Assembly (NCBI RefSeq): GCF_002976435.1
Contig: NZ_PUGF01000004.1
Location: 1-64,000, forward strand
From: Solimicrobium silvestre
GTDB taxonomy: Bacteria; Pseudomonadota; Gammaproteobacteria; Burkholderiales; Burkholderiaceae_D
Direction of reading: 5' to 3'
DNA: 64,000 nt
Shown here: positions 9,345 through 19,017 of the stretch, in pieces
How the letters are laid out: the number at the start of each line of letters is the position of its first letter
Position numbering within the stretch: the first letter of the stretch is position 1
Made by a program: the position numbers and the translations under genes
The notes under the pieces: generated by a model
Databases searched by the model: none
What the model saw: only the letters and a program-made list of their open reading frames with translations
What the model was told of the DNA's origin: nothing

Positions 9345-10841
9345 ATGACCGAAATCGAATTCCATTCCTTGGCGAACCAAGGCTATAACCGCATCCCGTT
9401 AATCATCGAAGCATTTGCCGATCTGGAAACGCCCTTAAGCGTTTACCTCAAATTAGCGCAAAGCCAACACGGCGGCAAAAACACCTTTCTGCTGGAGTCC
9501 GTGGTGCGCGGTGAGCGATTAGGACGCTATTCATTTATCGGCCTGCCAGCCAATACCTCGCTACGCTGTTATCACGAACGCTGCGAAGTACTGCAAGATG
9601 GCAAAGTGATTGAAAGCCATACCGGTAATCCACTGGAATTTATCGCTGCCTTTCAGGCGCGTTATAAAGTGGCCTTGCGTCCCGGCTTGCCACGTTTTTG
9701 CGGCGGCCTGGCAGGTTATTTTGGCTACGATACAGTGCGCCATATTGAAACGCGGTTAGCGCACTCCTGCCCAAAAGATGATTTAGGTTTGCCGGATATT
9801 CAATTGTTAGTCACGGAAGAATTGGCGGTCATTGATAACTTGTCGGGCAAGCTGTATTTGATTGTGTATGCCGACCCAAGCAAACCGGAAGCATTTTCTA
9901 AAGCCCGGGTACGCCTCAAAGAATTACGCGCCATGTTGCGCCGGAGTGTCGATGCGCCAGTGACTTCGGCCTCAGTACGCACAGAAACTATTCGCGAATT
10001 TGCAAAAGAGGATTACCTCAAAGCAGTCACTCGCGCTCAAGAATATATTATGGCAGGCGATTTAATGCAGGTACAAATTGGTCAGCGGATTAAGAAACCG
10101 TATGTCGATTCGCCGCTGTCTTTATACCGAGCCTTGCGCTCGCTCAATCCGTCACCGTATATGTATTTCTACAATTTTGGCGACATGCACATCATCGGTT
10201 CTTCGCCAGAAATTTTAGTACGCAATGAAGGCCAGGAAGATGGCAGCCATACGGTAACGATACGCCCGCTGGCCGGCACCAAGCCACGCGGCACCACACC
10301 AGCGCAAGATGAACAGTTAGCCAAAGAATTATTAGCCGACCCGAAAGAAATTGCCGAACATGTCATGCTGATTGATTTGGCACGCAATGACTTGGGACGC
10401 ATTGCTAAAACCGGCACAGTACGTGTTTCCGACCAAATGGCGATTGAAAAATACTCACACGTTCAGCACATCGTCTCCAACGTGGAAGCTACGCTGCAAG
10501 ATAATCTCTCCAATCTCGATGTATTAAAAGCCACTTTCCCGGCCGGTACTTTATCCGGAGCCCCCAAAGTACGCGCCATGGAAATTATCGACGAACTGGA
10601 ACTCACCAAACGCGGTATTTACGGTGGTGCTTGCGGCTACTTATCATTTAGCGGCGCGATGGATTTAGCGATTGCGATCCGTACCGGCGTTTTAAAAGAC
10701 GGCATGTTGTACGTGCAAGCCGCTGCGGGAATCGTCGCTGATTCGGTACCGGATTCCGAATGGCAAGAAACGGAAAATAAAGCACGCGCTGTGTTACGCG
10801 CGGCCGAACATGTGCAAGATGGCCTGGATGGGGAGATTTAA
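9345..10841 (+). CDS. trpE: Anthranilate synthase component I
   Basis: A 498-residue chorismate-using enzyme that, with TrpG, makes anthranilate, the first step of tryptophan synthesis. The C-terminal chorismate-binding domain is complete: IRPLAGTKPRG, LIDLARNDLGRIAKTGTV, GTLSGAPKVRAMEIIDELE and YGGACGYLSF. The N-terminal domain carries LLESVVRGERLGRYSFIG, close to the LLES element used in tryptophan feedback inhibition. The ATG at 9345 is preferred over an upstream TTG at 9264, because it gives the normal family length and has a GAAGAAGAG purine-rich site upstream. trpG follows immediately. Confidence 0.96.
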   Translation: MTEIEFHSLANQGYNRIPLIIEAFADLETPLSVYLKLAQSQHGGKNTFLLESVVRGERLGRYSFIGLPANTSLRCYHERCEVLQDGKVIESHTGNPLEFIAAFQARYKVALRPGLPRFCGGLAGYFGYDTVRHIETRLAHSCPKDDLGLPDIQLLVTEELAVIDNLSGKLYLIVYADPSKPEAFSKARVRLKELRAMLRRSVDAPVTSASVRTETIREFAKEDYLKAVTRAQEYIMAGDLMQVQIGQRIKKPYVDSPLSLYRALRSLNPSPYMYFYNFGDMHIIGSSPEILVRNEGQEDGSHTVTIRPLAGTKPRGTTPAQDEQLAKELLADPKEIAEHVMLIDLARNDLGRIAKTGTVRVSDQMAIEKYSHVQHIVSNVEATLQDNLSNLDVLKATFPAGTLSGAPKVRAMEIIDELELTKRGIYGGACGYLSFSGAMDLAIAIRTGVLKDGMLYVQAAAGIVADSVPDSEWQETENKARAVLRAAEHVQDGLDGEI

Positions 10842-11417
10842 ATGCTGCTAATGATAGATAACTACGATTCCTTCACCTATAACCTGGTGCAGTATTTCGG
10901 CGAACTGGGCGTAGAAGTGCGCACCTATCGCAACGATGAAATTACGCTAGACGAAGTGGCCGCTTTAGCCCCTACTCATATTTGCATCTCACCCGGACCT
11001 TGTACGCCGCATGAAGCGGGGATTTCAGTCGGCGCATTACAACGTTTTGCCGGACAAATTCCGATGCTCGGAGTGTGCCTTGGGCATCAAAGTATTGCCG
11101 CAGCCTTTGGTGGCAAAGTGATTCGCGCCAAACAAGTCATGCACGGCAAGACCAGTTTAATTGCACATACCGGCGTGGGTGTTTTCCAAGATTTGCCAAC
11201 GCCGTATACGGTTACCCGTTATCACTCGTTAGCGATTGAACGTGCCAGCTTGCCGAACTGTTTAGAAGTAACCGCGTGGACGGATGACGGTGAAATTATG
11301 GGAGTACGACATACCGACTTTAATATTCAGGGCGTGCAATTTCATCCTGAATCAATTTTGTCGGAACACGGTCATGCTTTATTGAAAAATTTCATCACTG
11401 TAGCGAGCGCAAAATGA
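10842..11417 (+). CDS. trpG: Anthranilate synthase component II (glutamine amidotransferase)
   Basis: A 191-residue class I glutamine amidotransferase that supplies ammonia to TrpE. The nucleophile Cys79 sits in [16 protein letters not shown], and the catalytic His-Glu pair is in [10 protein letters not shown]. The ATG directly abuts the trpE stop; a second Met three codons later is an alternative. In many bacteria this subunit also serves PabB (folate synthesis); no pabB is in the window. Its stop overlaps the trpD start by four bases. Confidence 0.95.
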   Translation: MLLMIDNYDSFTYNLVQYFGELGVEVRTYRNDEITLDEVAALAPTHICISPGPCTPHEAGISVGALQRFAGQIPMLGVCLGHQSIAAAFGGKVIRAKQVMHGKTSLIAHTGVGVFQDLPTPYTVTRYHSLAIERASLPNCLEVTAWTDDGEIMGVRHTDFNIQGVQFHPESILSEHGHALLKNFITVASAK

Positions 11418-12454
11418 ACATCACTCCACAAGAAGCACTGCTGCGTTGTATTGAACACCGTGAAATTTTTCATGATGAAATGCTGTTCTTGTTTCGCCAA
11501 ATCATGAGCGGTGAAATGTCACCCGTAATGGTCGCGGCAATCACAACCGGTTTGCGGGTCAAAAAAGAAACCATCGGCGAAATTACCGCTGCAGCGCAAG
11601 TCATGCGTGAATTTTCGACCAAAGTCCCGCTCGCCAATACCGACCATTTAATCGACATTGTTGGCACCGGCGGCGATAGCTCGCACACGTTTAATATTTC
11701 TACCGCGTCGATGTTTGTCGCAGCAGCAGCAGGTGCACGCGTAGCAAAACACGGTGGGCGCAGCGTTTCTTCGTCATCAGGCAGTGCCGATGTTTTAGAA
11801 TCTTTGGGCGCAAATATCAACCTCAAACCCGAACAGATTGCCCAATCAATTGCGCAAACCGGAATCGGCTTTATGTTTGCACCGAATCATCATGCCGCCA
11901 TGAAGCACGCGGCACCAGTGCGTAAAGAGTTAGGCGTACGAACGATTTTTAATATTTTGGGACCGTTGACTAATCCGGCCGGCGCACCGAATATTTTAAT
12001 GGGCGTATTTCATCCTGACTTAGTCGGTATTCAAGTGCGGGTATTGCAACGGCTAGGTGCGCAACATGCGTTAGTCGTTTGGGGGCGCGACAATATGGAT
12101 GAAGCGTCGCTCGGTGCAGGTACTTTGGTCGGTGAATTGGTGAACGGTGAAATCCGCGAATATGAAATTCACCCGGAAGACTTTGGTTTGGCGATGTCGT
12201 CCAACCGCAGTTTTAAAGTCGCCAACTCTGATGAATCGAAACAAAAAATCTTTGAAGCATTAAGCAACACAGCTAGCCCGGCACGTGACATTGTCGCATT
12301 AAATGCTGGCATGGCGATTTATGGCGCAGGCCTTGCCACCAGCATTGCTGATGGATTAAGTCGCGCAAATGCAGTCATTGAGTCTGGCGCAGCACGCGCT
12401 AAATTAGATCAGTTTGTACAGGTAACCCAGCAACTCGGAGCGCACAATGTCTGA
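11414..12454 (+). CDS. trpD: Anthranilate phosphoribosyltransferase
   Basis: A 346-residue enzyme that joins anthranilate to PRPP. The PRPP-binding [16 protein letters not shown] loop (near residue 85), the [18 protein letters not shown] segment and [20 protein letters not shown] are all intact. Length is normal. It is translationally coupled to trpG (ATGA overlap) and overlaps trpC by eight bases. Confidence 0.96.
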   Translation: MNITPQEALLRCIEHREIFHDEMLFLFRQIMSGEMSPVMVAAITTGLRVKKETIGEITAAAQVMREFSTKVPLANTDHLIDIVGTGGDSSHTFNISTASMFVAAAAGARVAKHGGRSVSSSSGSADVLESLGANINLKPEQIAQSIAQTGIGFMFAPNHHAAMKHAAPVRKELGVRTIFNILGPLTNPAGAPNILMGVFHPDLVGIQVRVLQRLGAQHALVVWGRDNMDEASLGAGTLVGELVNGEIREYEIHPEDFGLAMSSNRSFKVANSDESKQKIFEALSNTASPARDIVALNAGMAIYGAGLATSIADGLSRANAVIESGAARAKLDQFVQVTQQLGAHNV

Positions 12455-13247
12455 CATTTTAACTAAAATTTTAGATGTGAAAGCTGATGAAGTTCGCGCC
12501 GCTAAAAAATATCAGGCACTCACCAGCTTGCGTCGTGAAGTAGAAGAAAACACGGATTTACGCGCTGGCGTGCGTGACTTTGAAGCCAGCATGCGCAATA
12601 AAATTCAAGCCGGAGCCGCGGGTGTGATTGCTGAAATTAAAAAAGCTTCGCCGTCCAAAGGCATCATCCGCGCAGATTTTGATCCTGCACAAATTGCGGC
12701 CAGTTACGCCACTCATGGTGCAGCGTGTTTATCTGTGCTGACCGATGTACAGTTTTTCCAAGGTGCTCCTGAGTATTTGCAGCAAGCCAGAGCTGCTTGC
12801 ACATTGCCCGCCTTGCGCAAGGATTTTATGATTGATCCTTACCAGATATATCAAGCGCGATCTTGGGGTGCGGACGCGATTTTGCTGATCGTCGCGGCGT
12901 TGGATGCGGGTTTAATGCGCGAATTAGAATCCATCGCGCATGAGCTGGGCATGGCAGTTTTGGTGGAAGTGCATAACGCCGACGAATTAAAAGCAGCGCT
13001 CACATTAAAGACCGCGCTGCTCGGCATTAACAACCGCAATCTACGCACCTTTGATGTGTCGCTAGAAAACACCATCGTCTTGTTGCCGCAAATTCCAGCT
13101 GAAAAACTGGTGATTACGGAATCAGGAATAACAAGCGTGGAAGATGTAAAACGGATGCGCGATGTGAATGTAAATGGATTTTTGGTCGGTGAAGCGTTTA
13201 TGCGCGCGCCAGAACCGGGAATGGAAATGGCGCGACTTTTTACATAA
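12447..13247 (+). CDS. trpC: Indole-3-glycerol phosphate synthase
   Basis: A 266-residue TIM-barrel enzyme that closes the indole ring. Diagnostic segments are [21 protein letters not shown] (catalytic lysine and glutamate region), [43 protein letters not shown] and [15 protein letters not shown]. It is the last gene of this trp operon. trpF, trpB and trpA are not in the window, as in many betaproteobacteria where they sit elsewhere. A hairpin follows before the convergent M61 gene. Confidence 0.96.
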   Translation: MSDILTKILDVKADEVRAAKKYQALTSLRREVEENTDLRAGVRDFEASMRNKIQAGAAGVIAEIKKASPSKGIIRADFDPAQIAASYATHGAACLSVLTDVQFFQGAPEYLQQARAACTLPALRKDFMIDPYQIYQARSWGADAILLIVAALDAGLMRELESIAHELGMAVLVEVHNADELKAALTLKTALLGINNRNLRTFDVSLENTIVLLPQIPAEKLVITESGITSVEDVKRMRDVNVNGFLVGEAFMRAPEPGMEMARLFT

Positions 13248-13263
13248 ATAAGGCGAACTATCA

Positions 13264-13287
13264 ATCTGCGTACACAAGTATGCAGAT
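13264..13287. terminator. Hairpin between convergent trpC and the M61 peptidase gene
   Basis: ATCTGC and TAC pair with GTA and GCAGAT across an ACAA loop, with a single mismatch between the two stem parts. It sits in the 59-base gap between two convergent genes, the right place for a bidirectional terminator. There is no long T run on either side, so rho-independent function is uncertain. Confidence 0.4.
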
Positions 13288-13306
13288 GTCAATATTGCCA
13301 AATTTT

Positions 13307-15154
13307 CTAGCTTGACTTGAGCGAACTCGGGCGCGCTAATTGTGCCGTCTGCTTAACTTTCACACGGCTTTTTGACGCAGGATCTTGCTCATTAACCTGC
13401 AAAGCCCACATCGGCACATCATCCGATTGCAAACGTACCGTAAACTGCATTAATTCATCGCGCCTGAATGCATGCACCACGACGCGGGCACCGACCGCAT
13501 AACGTCCTAACAGTTTACTCAAATTAGTCGGCACATCGGTCGCACTCACTCGCAAACCATCTATCGCCACAATCACATCGCCAGCTGACATGCCTGCCGC
13601 GTGCGCAGCGCGACCATTAAACACCTGCGCCAATTTGCAGTCATTCGCTTCGCGGCTTAATTTAACGCCTAAACTTGGTTGACGCACTTTACGCTGATCG
13701 ACTAAACCAACACCAAAATCGGCATACATGTCATCCAAAGGCAGATCGGCAGTACCACGCACATAGCGATCAAAAAACGGCTTCATTTTAACGCCACAAA
13801 TTTGCTCGACCATCGCTTCAACCTGCGCCTCAGTCACTCCTTGCTGATCACCGGTTAGCGCTAATTTATAAAAATCACGGCCAAAGGTTTGCCACAAAGC
13901 GCGCATCAAATCATCCAACGATTTTTTACCAGCAGTTGTTTGCCGTATCGTTAAATCTAAAGCCAACGCCAGCAAAGAACCTTTAGTGTAATAACTGACA
14001 ATCGCATTCGGGGAATTTTCATCTTGACGATAATATTTGGTCCACGCATCAAAGCTCGAATCGGCCAGACTTTGCTTAGTCCGTCCTGCACCACGCAACA
14101 CGCCATTAAGTGTTTTGCTGACCATATTCAAATATGCAGACTCATCAATAATGCCGCTACGTAGCAATATTAAATCGTCGTAATAACTGGTAATTCCTTC
14201 AAACAACCAGAGCAATGGCGTGTAATTTTCCTGCTGCAAATCGTATGCCGCAAACGCTGCCGGTTTAATACGTTTTACGTTCCAGGTATGGAAATACTCA
14301 TGGCTGCACAGGCCGAGAAAGCTGATGTAAGCCTCACTTGCATCTTCATTGCCCTCATTTCCTTTAACTGGCAAATCAGTCCGGTTGCAAATTAAAGCAG
14401 TAGAAGCGCGGTGCTCTAATCCACCATAACCATCACCGACTGCCATCGTCATGAACACATAACGATCCATCGGTGCGCGTTTCGTTTTCGGCTCAAAAAA
14501 AGCAATTTGCGTGGCGCAGATTTTTTCCAGATCGCGCACAATCCGGTCTAAATCCAGATTAGGAACCCGCCCGGTCACTACAAAGTCATGCGGAACACCA
14601 TGCACGCTAAAGCTAGCCATCGCAAACTCACCCATTTCCACCGGATGATCAATGAGTGCGTCATAATTTTCTGCCACATAACTACCAAAACCATACAACT
14701 TGGCCTTCAATAAAGGCAACGAAGTCGCAACGCGCCATTGTTTGCAGGCAGGGTCGACAGGCTTTTGAATATCGACAACATGGCTGTCCATTTCTTGCCC
14801 GACCACGCGCAAAAATACGCTAGTGCCATTATAAAAACCGTGTGTTTGATCCAGATGCGCGGTACGCACCGATAAATCCCAGGCATACACTTCATATTCC
14901 AACGTCAACGAGCCGGACACTGGCACTGCTTGCCAGCTATGTTTATCCAACTTAGTTAAGCGGACTTTTTTACCGTTACAACTGGCTTTAATCTGCACAA
15001 TATTGCGCGCAAATTCACGCACCATATAACTACCCGGTATCCAGGCTGGCAATATAAATACCTGCCCGATCGGATCAGGTTGATCGACTCGCACTGTCAC
15101 CTGAAACAGGTGTCCGGCTAAATCTTTAGGAATAATTGTGTAGTGAATTGTCAT
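13307..15154 (-). CDS. M61 family metallopeptidase with PDZ domain
   Basis: A 615-residue protein of the M61 glycyl-aminopeptidase family. The N-terminal beta-rich region (IPAWIPGSYMVREFARN) is typical. The zinc-binding HEYFHTWNVKR motif (HExxH plus the family WN) lies mid-protein, followed by LWLFEGITSYYDDL, which supplies the third ligand (Glu). A C-terminal PDZ domain spans roughly residues 480-575 (GAAHAAGMSAGDVIVAIDGL-like core). No signal peptide is seen, so it may be cytoplasmic. It is probably the last gene of the minus-strand group that starts with the UbiH-family gene. Physiological substrate unknown. Confidence 0.88.
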   Translation of the reverse strand: MTIHYTIIPKDLAGHLFQVTVRVDQPDPIGQVFILPAWIPGSYMVREFARNIVQIKASCNGKKVRLTKLDKHSWQAVPVSGSLTLEYEVYAWDLSVRTAHLDQTHGFYNGTSVFLRVVGQEMDSHVVDIQKPVDPACKQWRVATSLPLLKAKLYGFGSYVAENYDALIDHPVEMGEFAMASFSVHGVPHDFVVTGRVPNLDLDRIVRDLEKICATQIAFFEPKTKRAPMDRYVFMTMAVGDGYGGLEHRASTALICNRTDLPVKGNEGNEDASEAYISFLGLCSHEYFHTWNVKRIKPAAFAAYDLQQENYTPLLWLFEGITSYYDDLILLRSGIIDESAYLNMVSKTLNGVLRGAGRTKQSLADSSFDAWTKYYRQDENSPNAIVSYYTKGSLLALALDLTIRQTTAGKKSLDDLMRALWQTFGRDFYKLALTGDQQGVTEAQVEAMVEQICGVKMKPFFDRYVRGTADLPLDDMYADFGVGLVDQRKVRQPSLGVKLSREANDCKLAQVFNGRAAHAAGMSAGDVIVAIDGLRVSATDVPTNLSKLLGRYAVGARVVVHAFRRDELMQFTVRLQSDDVPMWALQVNEQDPASKSRVKVKQTAQLARPSSLKSS

Positions 15155-15177
15155 AATTTTATTTGGAATAGTTATTT

Positions 15178-15636
15178 TTAAGCTCGTACATTAACCGCCA
15201 GTACCGTCAGCGCCAAAGCGGCCACTACAACAATAGTCAGGCGACGTCGCAATACTAAAAACCATTCCGGCATTTGGTATGTAACGTACAGACGTTTATC
15301 AATTTGGTAGGAGGCGATAAAACCAAACATCAGCACAAAAAAGCCAAACCCGAAATTCAGCTTGGAACACCAGGCAATCATAGTCGGAACCACACCCCAA
15401 ATTAAAGCGCGCTTAATTTGCTCTGCCGTTAACTCTGGCGAAGTCAGCGCAACGCCCCAATGTATGCCGCCCAAAAACGATAAAATCGCAATCCCGTAAG
15501 CGCTTTGCGCATACACAAAACCATCCAGCCAATCCGGATGAGTGATCCAGCAAGCCAAACTTAAAATAATAAAAGGAATTAATCCGACAAAACCCAGTTG
15601 GTGGGCCAAACGCTTGCTAAGAAAATGATGATTCAT
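15178..15636 (-). CDS. DUF3429 family membrane protein
   Basis: A 152-residue polytopic protein with about four hydrophobic spans. The YGIAILSFLGGIHWGVAL segment is the hallmark of DUF3429 proteins. Function is not known; I assign only the family. It lies 23 bases upstream of the M61 gene on the same strand and 87 bases downstream of the mocA-like gene, so it may belong to the same transcript. Confidence 0.8.
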   Translation of the reverse strand: MNHHFLSKRLAHQLGFVGLIPFIILSLACWITHPDWLDGFVYAQSAYGIAILSFLGGIHWGVALTSPELTAEQIKRALIWGVVPTMIAWCSKLNFGFGFFVLMFGFIASYQIDKRLYVTYQMPEWFLVLRRRLTIVVVAALALTVLAVNVRA

Positions 15637-15723
15637 GGTGTATTTTTTATAACCTACAGAGCTTAAATAGATAAGGTCAGTAGTTTAACGCCAGCTAAAG
15701 AAAATGCACACTATTAACCCAGA

Positions 15724-16308
15724 TTACTTTCCTTGCAAATCCGACAAAAAATCAATGTCACGCACGACACCGGCATCATCTACCGGCAACTGCAATACCG
15801 AAAATTCACGCAATAAATGGCGCGCACCAATATCGCCGGTTAAGGACATTAATGCCGGAAAATGACGTTTAGAAAATCCGACCGGGTGCCCGGCCTGCTG
15901 TTGATAATACGGCTGCACAATATCCGTACCAGCGGCTAATGCCGCCAGCATTTTGCGGATAGTCTCGGTCTGCAGATAAGGCATGTCGGCCAAGGCGACC
16001 AGTACTGAATCGACGTTAGCGCCTGCCGCATGGTGTATTACATACGCCAGTGAAGCACCCATGCCTTGCTCCGCTTGTGAAAACAGATGTACTTCACAAC
16101 CTGCTTCCGTCAACTGCTGCGCCAACGTTGCGCAACGCACCACCGCAATCACTTTAGTCAATACAGCAAGTAAATTGCCGGCAGCCTGTACCGCAACGGG
16201 AGTGCCACTAGGTAGAATTTGCGTTAATTTATTTTGAACACCGGTTGGATCAAAGCGCAGACCACCGCCCGCTGCTAAGAGGATGCCAACCGTATTTTGC
16301 TGTGACAT
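15724..16308 (-). CDS. mocA: MocA-like nucleotidyltransferase (molybdenum cofactor cytidylyltransferase)
   Basis: A 194-residue NTP-transferase of the MobA/MocA family. The N-terminal signature LLAAGGGLRFDPTG with a downstream NKL binds the nucleotide; VALADMPYLQ holds the metal-binding aspartate; AGHPVGFSKRHFPAL and LTGDIGARHLL are typical of MocA-like enzymes that transfer CMP to molybdopterin. The product, molybdopterin cytosine dinucleotide, is the cofactor expected for the Mo hydroxylase at 2911-7528. MobA-type GMP transfer or another substrate cannot be excluded by eye. Confidence 0.75.
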   Translation of the reverse strand: MSQQNTVGILLAAGGGLRFDPTGVQNKLTQILPSGTPVAVQAAGNLLAVLTKVIAVVRCATLAQQLTEAGCEVHLFSQAEQGMGASLAYVIHHAAGANVDSVLVALADMPYLQTETIRKMLAALAAGTDIVQPYYQQQAGHPVGFSKRHFPALMSLTGDIGARHLLREFSVLQLPVDDAGVVRDIDFLSDLQGK

Positions 16309-16335
16309 GGTTCGAGGTTTTGTTTTGAAAGTAGC

Positions 16336-17070
16336 TTATTTAACGTCAGCTAATTTTTTTTCCAACGCGTTCGCATCAATAAAACCAGGTGCCCGTGTAC
16401 CGTCAGCAAAGAATATCGCAGGTGTTCCAGTTATATGTAATTTTGCACCCAATGCCAATATTTTTTCATGTGGACTTGTCGTACAGCTAGCTGGTGCATC
16501 GGGCGCAGCGTTGCCATTCAGCATCCAGTCATTCCATGCTTGGGCAGGATTAGCAGAACACCATATATTATTAGATTTAATGGCAGAATCTTCCGACAAG
16601 ATGTCATACATAAAGGTGTAGACAGTAATGTTATCTATCTTTTGCATCTCTTTGCGCAAGCGCTTGCAATAACCGCAATTAGGATCTTCAAACACAGCAA
16701 TCACGCGCGTGCCGTCACCCTTAACCTGCTTCATCGCCAATTCCAGCGGCAAATCAGCAATTTTCACATTATTCAAACTTTCAAGCCGAGCTCTAGTGAC
16801 GTTTTTATGCGTTTTTAAATCCATGACATTACCGACAAAAAGAAATTGCGCTTTCTCATCGGTATAAAAAATATCGCCGCCAACTTGCACTTCATATAAA
16901 CCCGCGTAACTGGTTTTTTTCACCGCATCCACTACCACTTCATTTCCTAACTTCGGCTCAAGCAATTTCTTAATCGCCGCTTCATGATCCGTTTGCGCGC
17001 ATGCCGTTGTGAGTATCAAGCTCATTAAAAGACTACTTACTACTAAACCTATTTTTTTGATCGATTGCAT
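16336..17070 (-). CDS. dsbC: Periplasmic DsbC-family thiol:disulfide interchange protein
   Basis: A 244-residue exported protein with an N-terminal signal peptide ending TTACA, a short N-terminal dimerisation-like domain (about 25-85) and a thioredoxin-fold domain with the redox motif CGYC (Cys132-Cys135) in VFEDPNCGYCKRL. The helical insert with a second Cys pair (IWCSAN and PASC) and the cis-proline segment GTPAIFFADGTRAPG match DsbC/DsbG. Its likely role is disulfide isomerisation of periplasmic proteins. The gene lies 20 bases downstream of the ubiH-like gene, suggesting co-transcription. Confidence 0.88.
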   Translation of the reverse strand: MQSIKKIGLVVSSLLMSLILTTACAQTDHEAAIKKLLEPKLGNEVVVDAVKKTSYAGLYEVQVGGDIFYTDEKAQFLFVGNVMDLKTHKNVTRARLESLNNVKIADLPLELAMKQVKGDGTRVIAVFEDPNCGYCKRLRKEMQKIDNITVYTFMYDILSEDSAIKSNNIWCSANPAQAWNDWMLNGNAAPDAPASCTTSPHEKILALGAKLHITGTPAIFFADGTRAPGFIDANALEKKLADVK

Positions 17071-17090
17071 ATAATCCTTTTTTAAATTAA

Positions 17091-18263
17091 CTACTTACCC
17101 ATTGCCTGCAGTATCAATTGCTTTTTTAAAAACGGCAATTTGTTTACTATTGTCATTCCCATATTCCGCACAGTTTGCAATGGCGACAATTGCGAGCCAA
17201 ATAACCGCGACAAACCGTCAGTAGCCAGCTGCATTAATAATACATCTTCCTTACGCGCTCTGGCATACCGCTGCAACACCCGCGTATCACCGCAGCTGCG
17301 CCATGCTTCACGTTCCGCCACTGTTTGCAACAACGCCACCACATCGGCAAAGCCCAAATTCATTCCATGCCCAGCCAATGGGTGAACCACATGAGCTGCA
17401 TCGCCGACCAATGCCAAACGCGGCCCGATGATGCTGTGCGGGGAAATAAAATTCAACGGAAAAGCTTGCACACGCTGCGGCGGCAACGGAACTAATTCGC
17501 CCAAAACCTCACCGCAATAGCGTGCCAATCGTTGCGCTAGTTGATGAGTAGTTTCCCCCAACAAGGTCACGGCCAACGCTTCCGGCGCTGACCACACCAG
17601 GGAAACTTGCTGTCCCGGCAAAGGGAGCAAAGCGACAATGCCCTGCTCGCCAATAAACCATTGATGAGCAATACCATGATGTGGTTTAGCGCAACTAAAA
17701 TTAGCTACCACGCCACGCTGATCATAGGAGCGATAATCCAAGCCAATGTCGGCCTGATTGCGCAGCCAAGATTGCGCACCATCTGCACCGACCCATAATT
17801 CAGCCTGCAAGGTTGCTCCGTTTTCCAAAGTCAGCTCAGAAAAATCAGCCGACATAGCAACAGTTTTTCCCGTCATCAGCTGCACATTCGGGGCAAATCG
17901 CAGTGCCGCATCCAGCGCCTGATTTAAATTTTGATCTTCCACTATCCATGCCAACTCATTTTGGTAAGCGGCATAAGCATCTAAGTTCAACGCCGCACCG
18001 GCATCATCAAACACTTGCATAGATTCAATTGGCGCCACACGTTGTAAATCCAACGCATCCCACACCTTTAACTTGCTGAGTAAATTTTTAGCCGTATGAT
18101 TCAGCGCAAACACCCGCGCATCCCATTCCGGCGATATAGCCCGCACAGTTGCGGCCCTATCTGAAGGACCCAGTAAAATCACCTGAAACCCAGCCTGCGC
18201 AAAGCCCAGCGCCACGGCTTTACCCACCGCCCCATTGCCTATCACACCGATCTCACAACGCAT
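17091..18263 (-). CDS. UbiH/UbiF/VisC family FAD-dependent hydroxylase
   Basis: A 390-residue flavoprotein monooxygenase. The N-terminal Rossmann motif is GVIGNGAVGKAVALGFAQAG, the DG-type motif is LWVGADGAQSWLRN, and the GD motif is LALVGDAAHVVHPLAGHGMN, as in ubiquinone-biosynthesis hydroxylases. Which ring position it hydroxylates (UbiH, UbiF or UbiI type) cannot be decided from the motifs. First gene of a minus-strand group with dsbC and mocA downstream. Confidence 0.85.
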   Translation of the reverse strand: MRCEIGVIGNGAVGKAVALGFAQAGFQVILLGPSDRAATVRAISPEWDARVFALNHTAKNLLSKLKVWDALDLQRVAPIESMQVFDDAGAALNLDAYAAYQNELAWIVEDQNLNQALDAALRFAPNVQLMTGKTVAMSADFSELTLENGATLQAELWVGADGAQSWLRNQADIGLDYRSYDQRGVVANFSCAKPHHGIAHQWFIGEQGIVALLPLPGQQVSLVWSAPEALAVTLLGETTHQLAQRLARYCGEVLGELVPLPPQRVQAFPLNFISPHSIIGPRLALVGDAAHVVHPLAGHGMNLGFADVVALLQTVAEREAWRSCGDTRVLQRYARARKEDVLLMQLATDGLSRLFGSQLSPLQTVRNMGMTIVNKLPFLKKQLILQAMGK

Positions 18264-18379
18264 AGCTATTCACCCCAAATTACAATTCAAACATTATAAC
18301 GGCAACACTAAAATACGCTTAGTGCGATACATTAAGAAATATTTTTCAAATTAACCTTCCATTTCCAATTAAAGCTGTC

Positions 18380-18385
18380 TATAAT
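18380..18385 (+). promoter_or_regulatory. -10 box of the tRNA-Phe promoter
   Basis: A perfect TATAAT lies nine bases upstream of the first base of tRNA-Phe. The best -35 candidate 17 bases further up is a poor TTCCAT. The perfect -10 and its position make it the likely promoter of the tRNA gene. Confidence 0.5.
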
Positions 18386-18394
18386 GTCGCTCTT

Positions 18395-18470
18395 GGCCTG
18401 GTAGCTCAGTCGGTAGAGCAGAGGATTGAAAATCCTTGTGTCGGTGGTTCGATTCCGCCCCGGGCCACCA
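18395..18470 (+). tRNA. tRNA-Phe (anticodon GAA)
   Basis: A 76-base cloverleaf with encoded CCA. The seven-base acceptor stem GGCCTGG pairs with CCGGGCC (one G-T pair). The D arm GCTCAGTCGGTAGAGC, the anticodon loop TTGAAAA (anticodon GAA) and the T arm with GGTTCGATTCC are all standard. It is followed by an intrinsic terminator and marks the left border of the variable glycan region. Confidence 0.97.
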
Positions 18471-18488
18471 AGAATGTGCAGTAAATAC

Positions 18489-18526
18489 AAAGGGTTACCC
18501 GCTTCGGCTGGCAACCCTTTTGTTTT
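18489..18526 (+). terminator. Rho-independent terminator after tRNA-Phe
   Basis: AAAGGGTT pairs with AACCCTTT around a loop containing a second short stem (CGC-TTCG-GCTG), followed by TGTTTT. It lies 18 bases after the tRNA. Confidence 0.85.
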
Positions 18527-18566
18527 GCCCGCTTTATTTGTTGCCCCATGCAGGGTTCTCTTGATA

Positions 18567-18587
18567 ACTGTTGCATGCGGCAACAGT
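18567..18587. repeat. Perfect 8-bp inverted repeat
   Basis: ACTGTTGC and GCAACAGT are separated by five bases (ATGCG). It is not followed by a T run on either strand, so it could be an operator-like site or a small RNA hairpin rather than a terminator. It lies between the tRNA-Phe terminator and the first glycosyltransferase gene. Confidence 0.45.
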
Positions 18588-19017
18588 ATGTCGTACAAAT
18601 GCAAATAGTAAATATTCAATAATTTTTCATACCTATTTCTTGTTACCTCTAGATTTAATTTAGGCAACGCTATTAAATTAGCACCTCTTGAATTCCTTAG
18701 ATCAGAGCAACTATCAATTACTATTTCTTCCTCAAATTCAACATTGTTAAGCATCGATCAAATTAGTAGAGAACCTCGTCAAATATTACTGTAATTTATC
18801 GACAAATCCGAAGCTACATTGTATTCTTGGGACAATCTTTCTACCAATAAATACTTGCTGTGCATCCATAATGCACTTCAAAAATGGCGATTGGCGAAAC
18901 CACTTTTTATATTTCGATCTTGGCCGAAACAGCTCCACTCAATATTGCTATTCAAAAGAAGCGTCTTGATATGATGCACATTTGAGTGAATGTATCGCTA
19001 TCCCTTACTAAATCAAC
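18588..19017. other. AT-rich gene-free stretch before the glycan region
   Basis: No convincing gene was found here. A minus-strand open frame covering 18332-18754 is rejected because its C-terminal half is just the antisense of tRNA-Phe. The stretch is AT-rich and must hold the promoter for the glycosyltransferase gene at 19018. A TATGAT near 18975 is a possible -10 box, but without a well-spaced -35. Confidence 0.5.

Noticed and set aside
18395-18470. tRNA-Phe as the attachment site of an integrated element
   Set aside because: I found no second copy of its 3' end in the window and no integrase next to it; the tRNA-Thr pair is the only supported duplication.
18332-18754. A 140-residue open frame on the minus strand
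   Set aside because: Its C-terminal half (GGPGRNRTTDTRIFNP and on) is the antisense translation of tRNA-Phe, a well-known false gene; no ribosome-binding site or family match for the rest.
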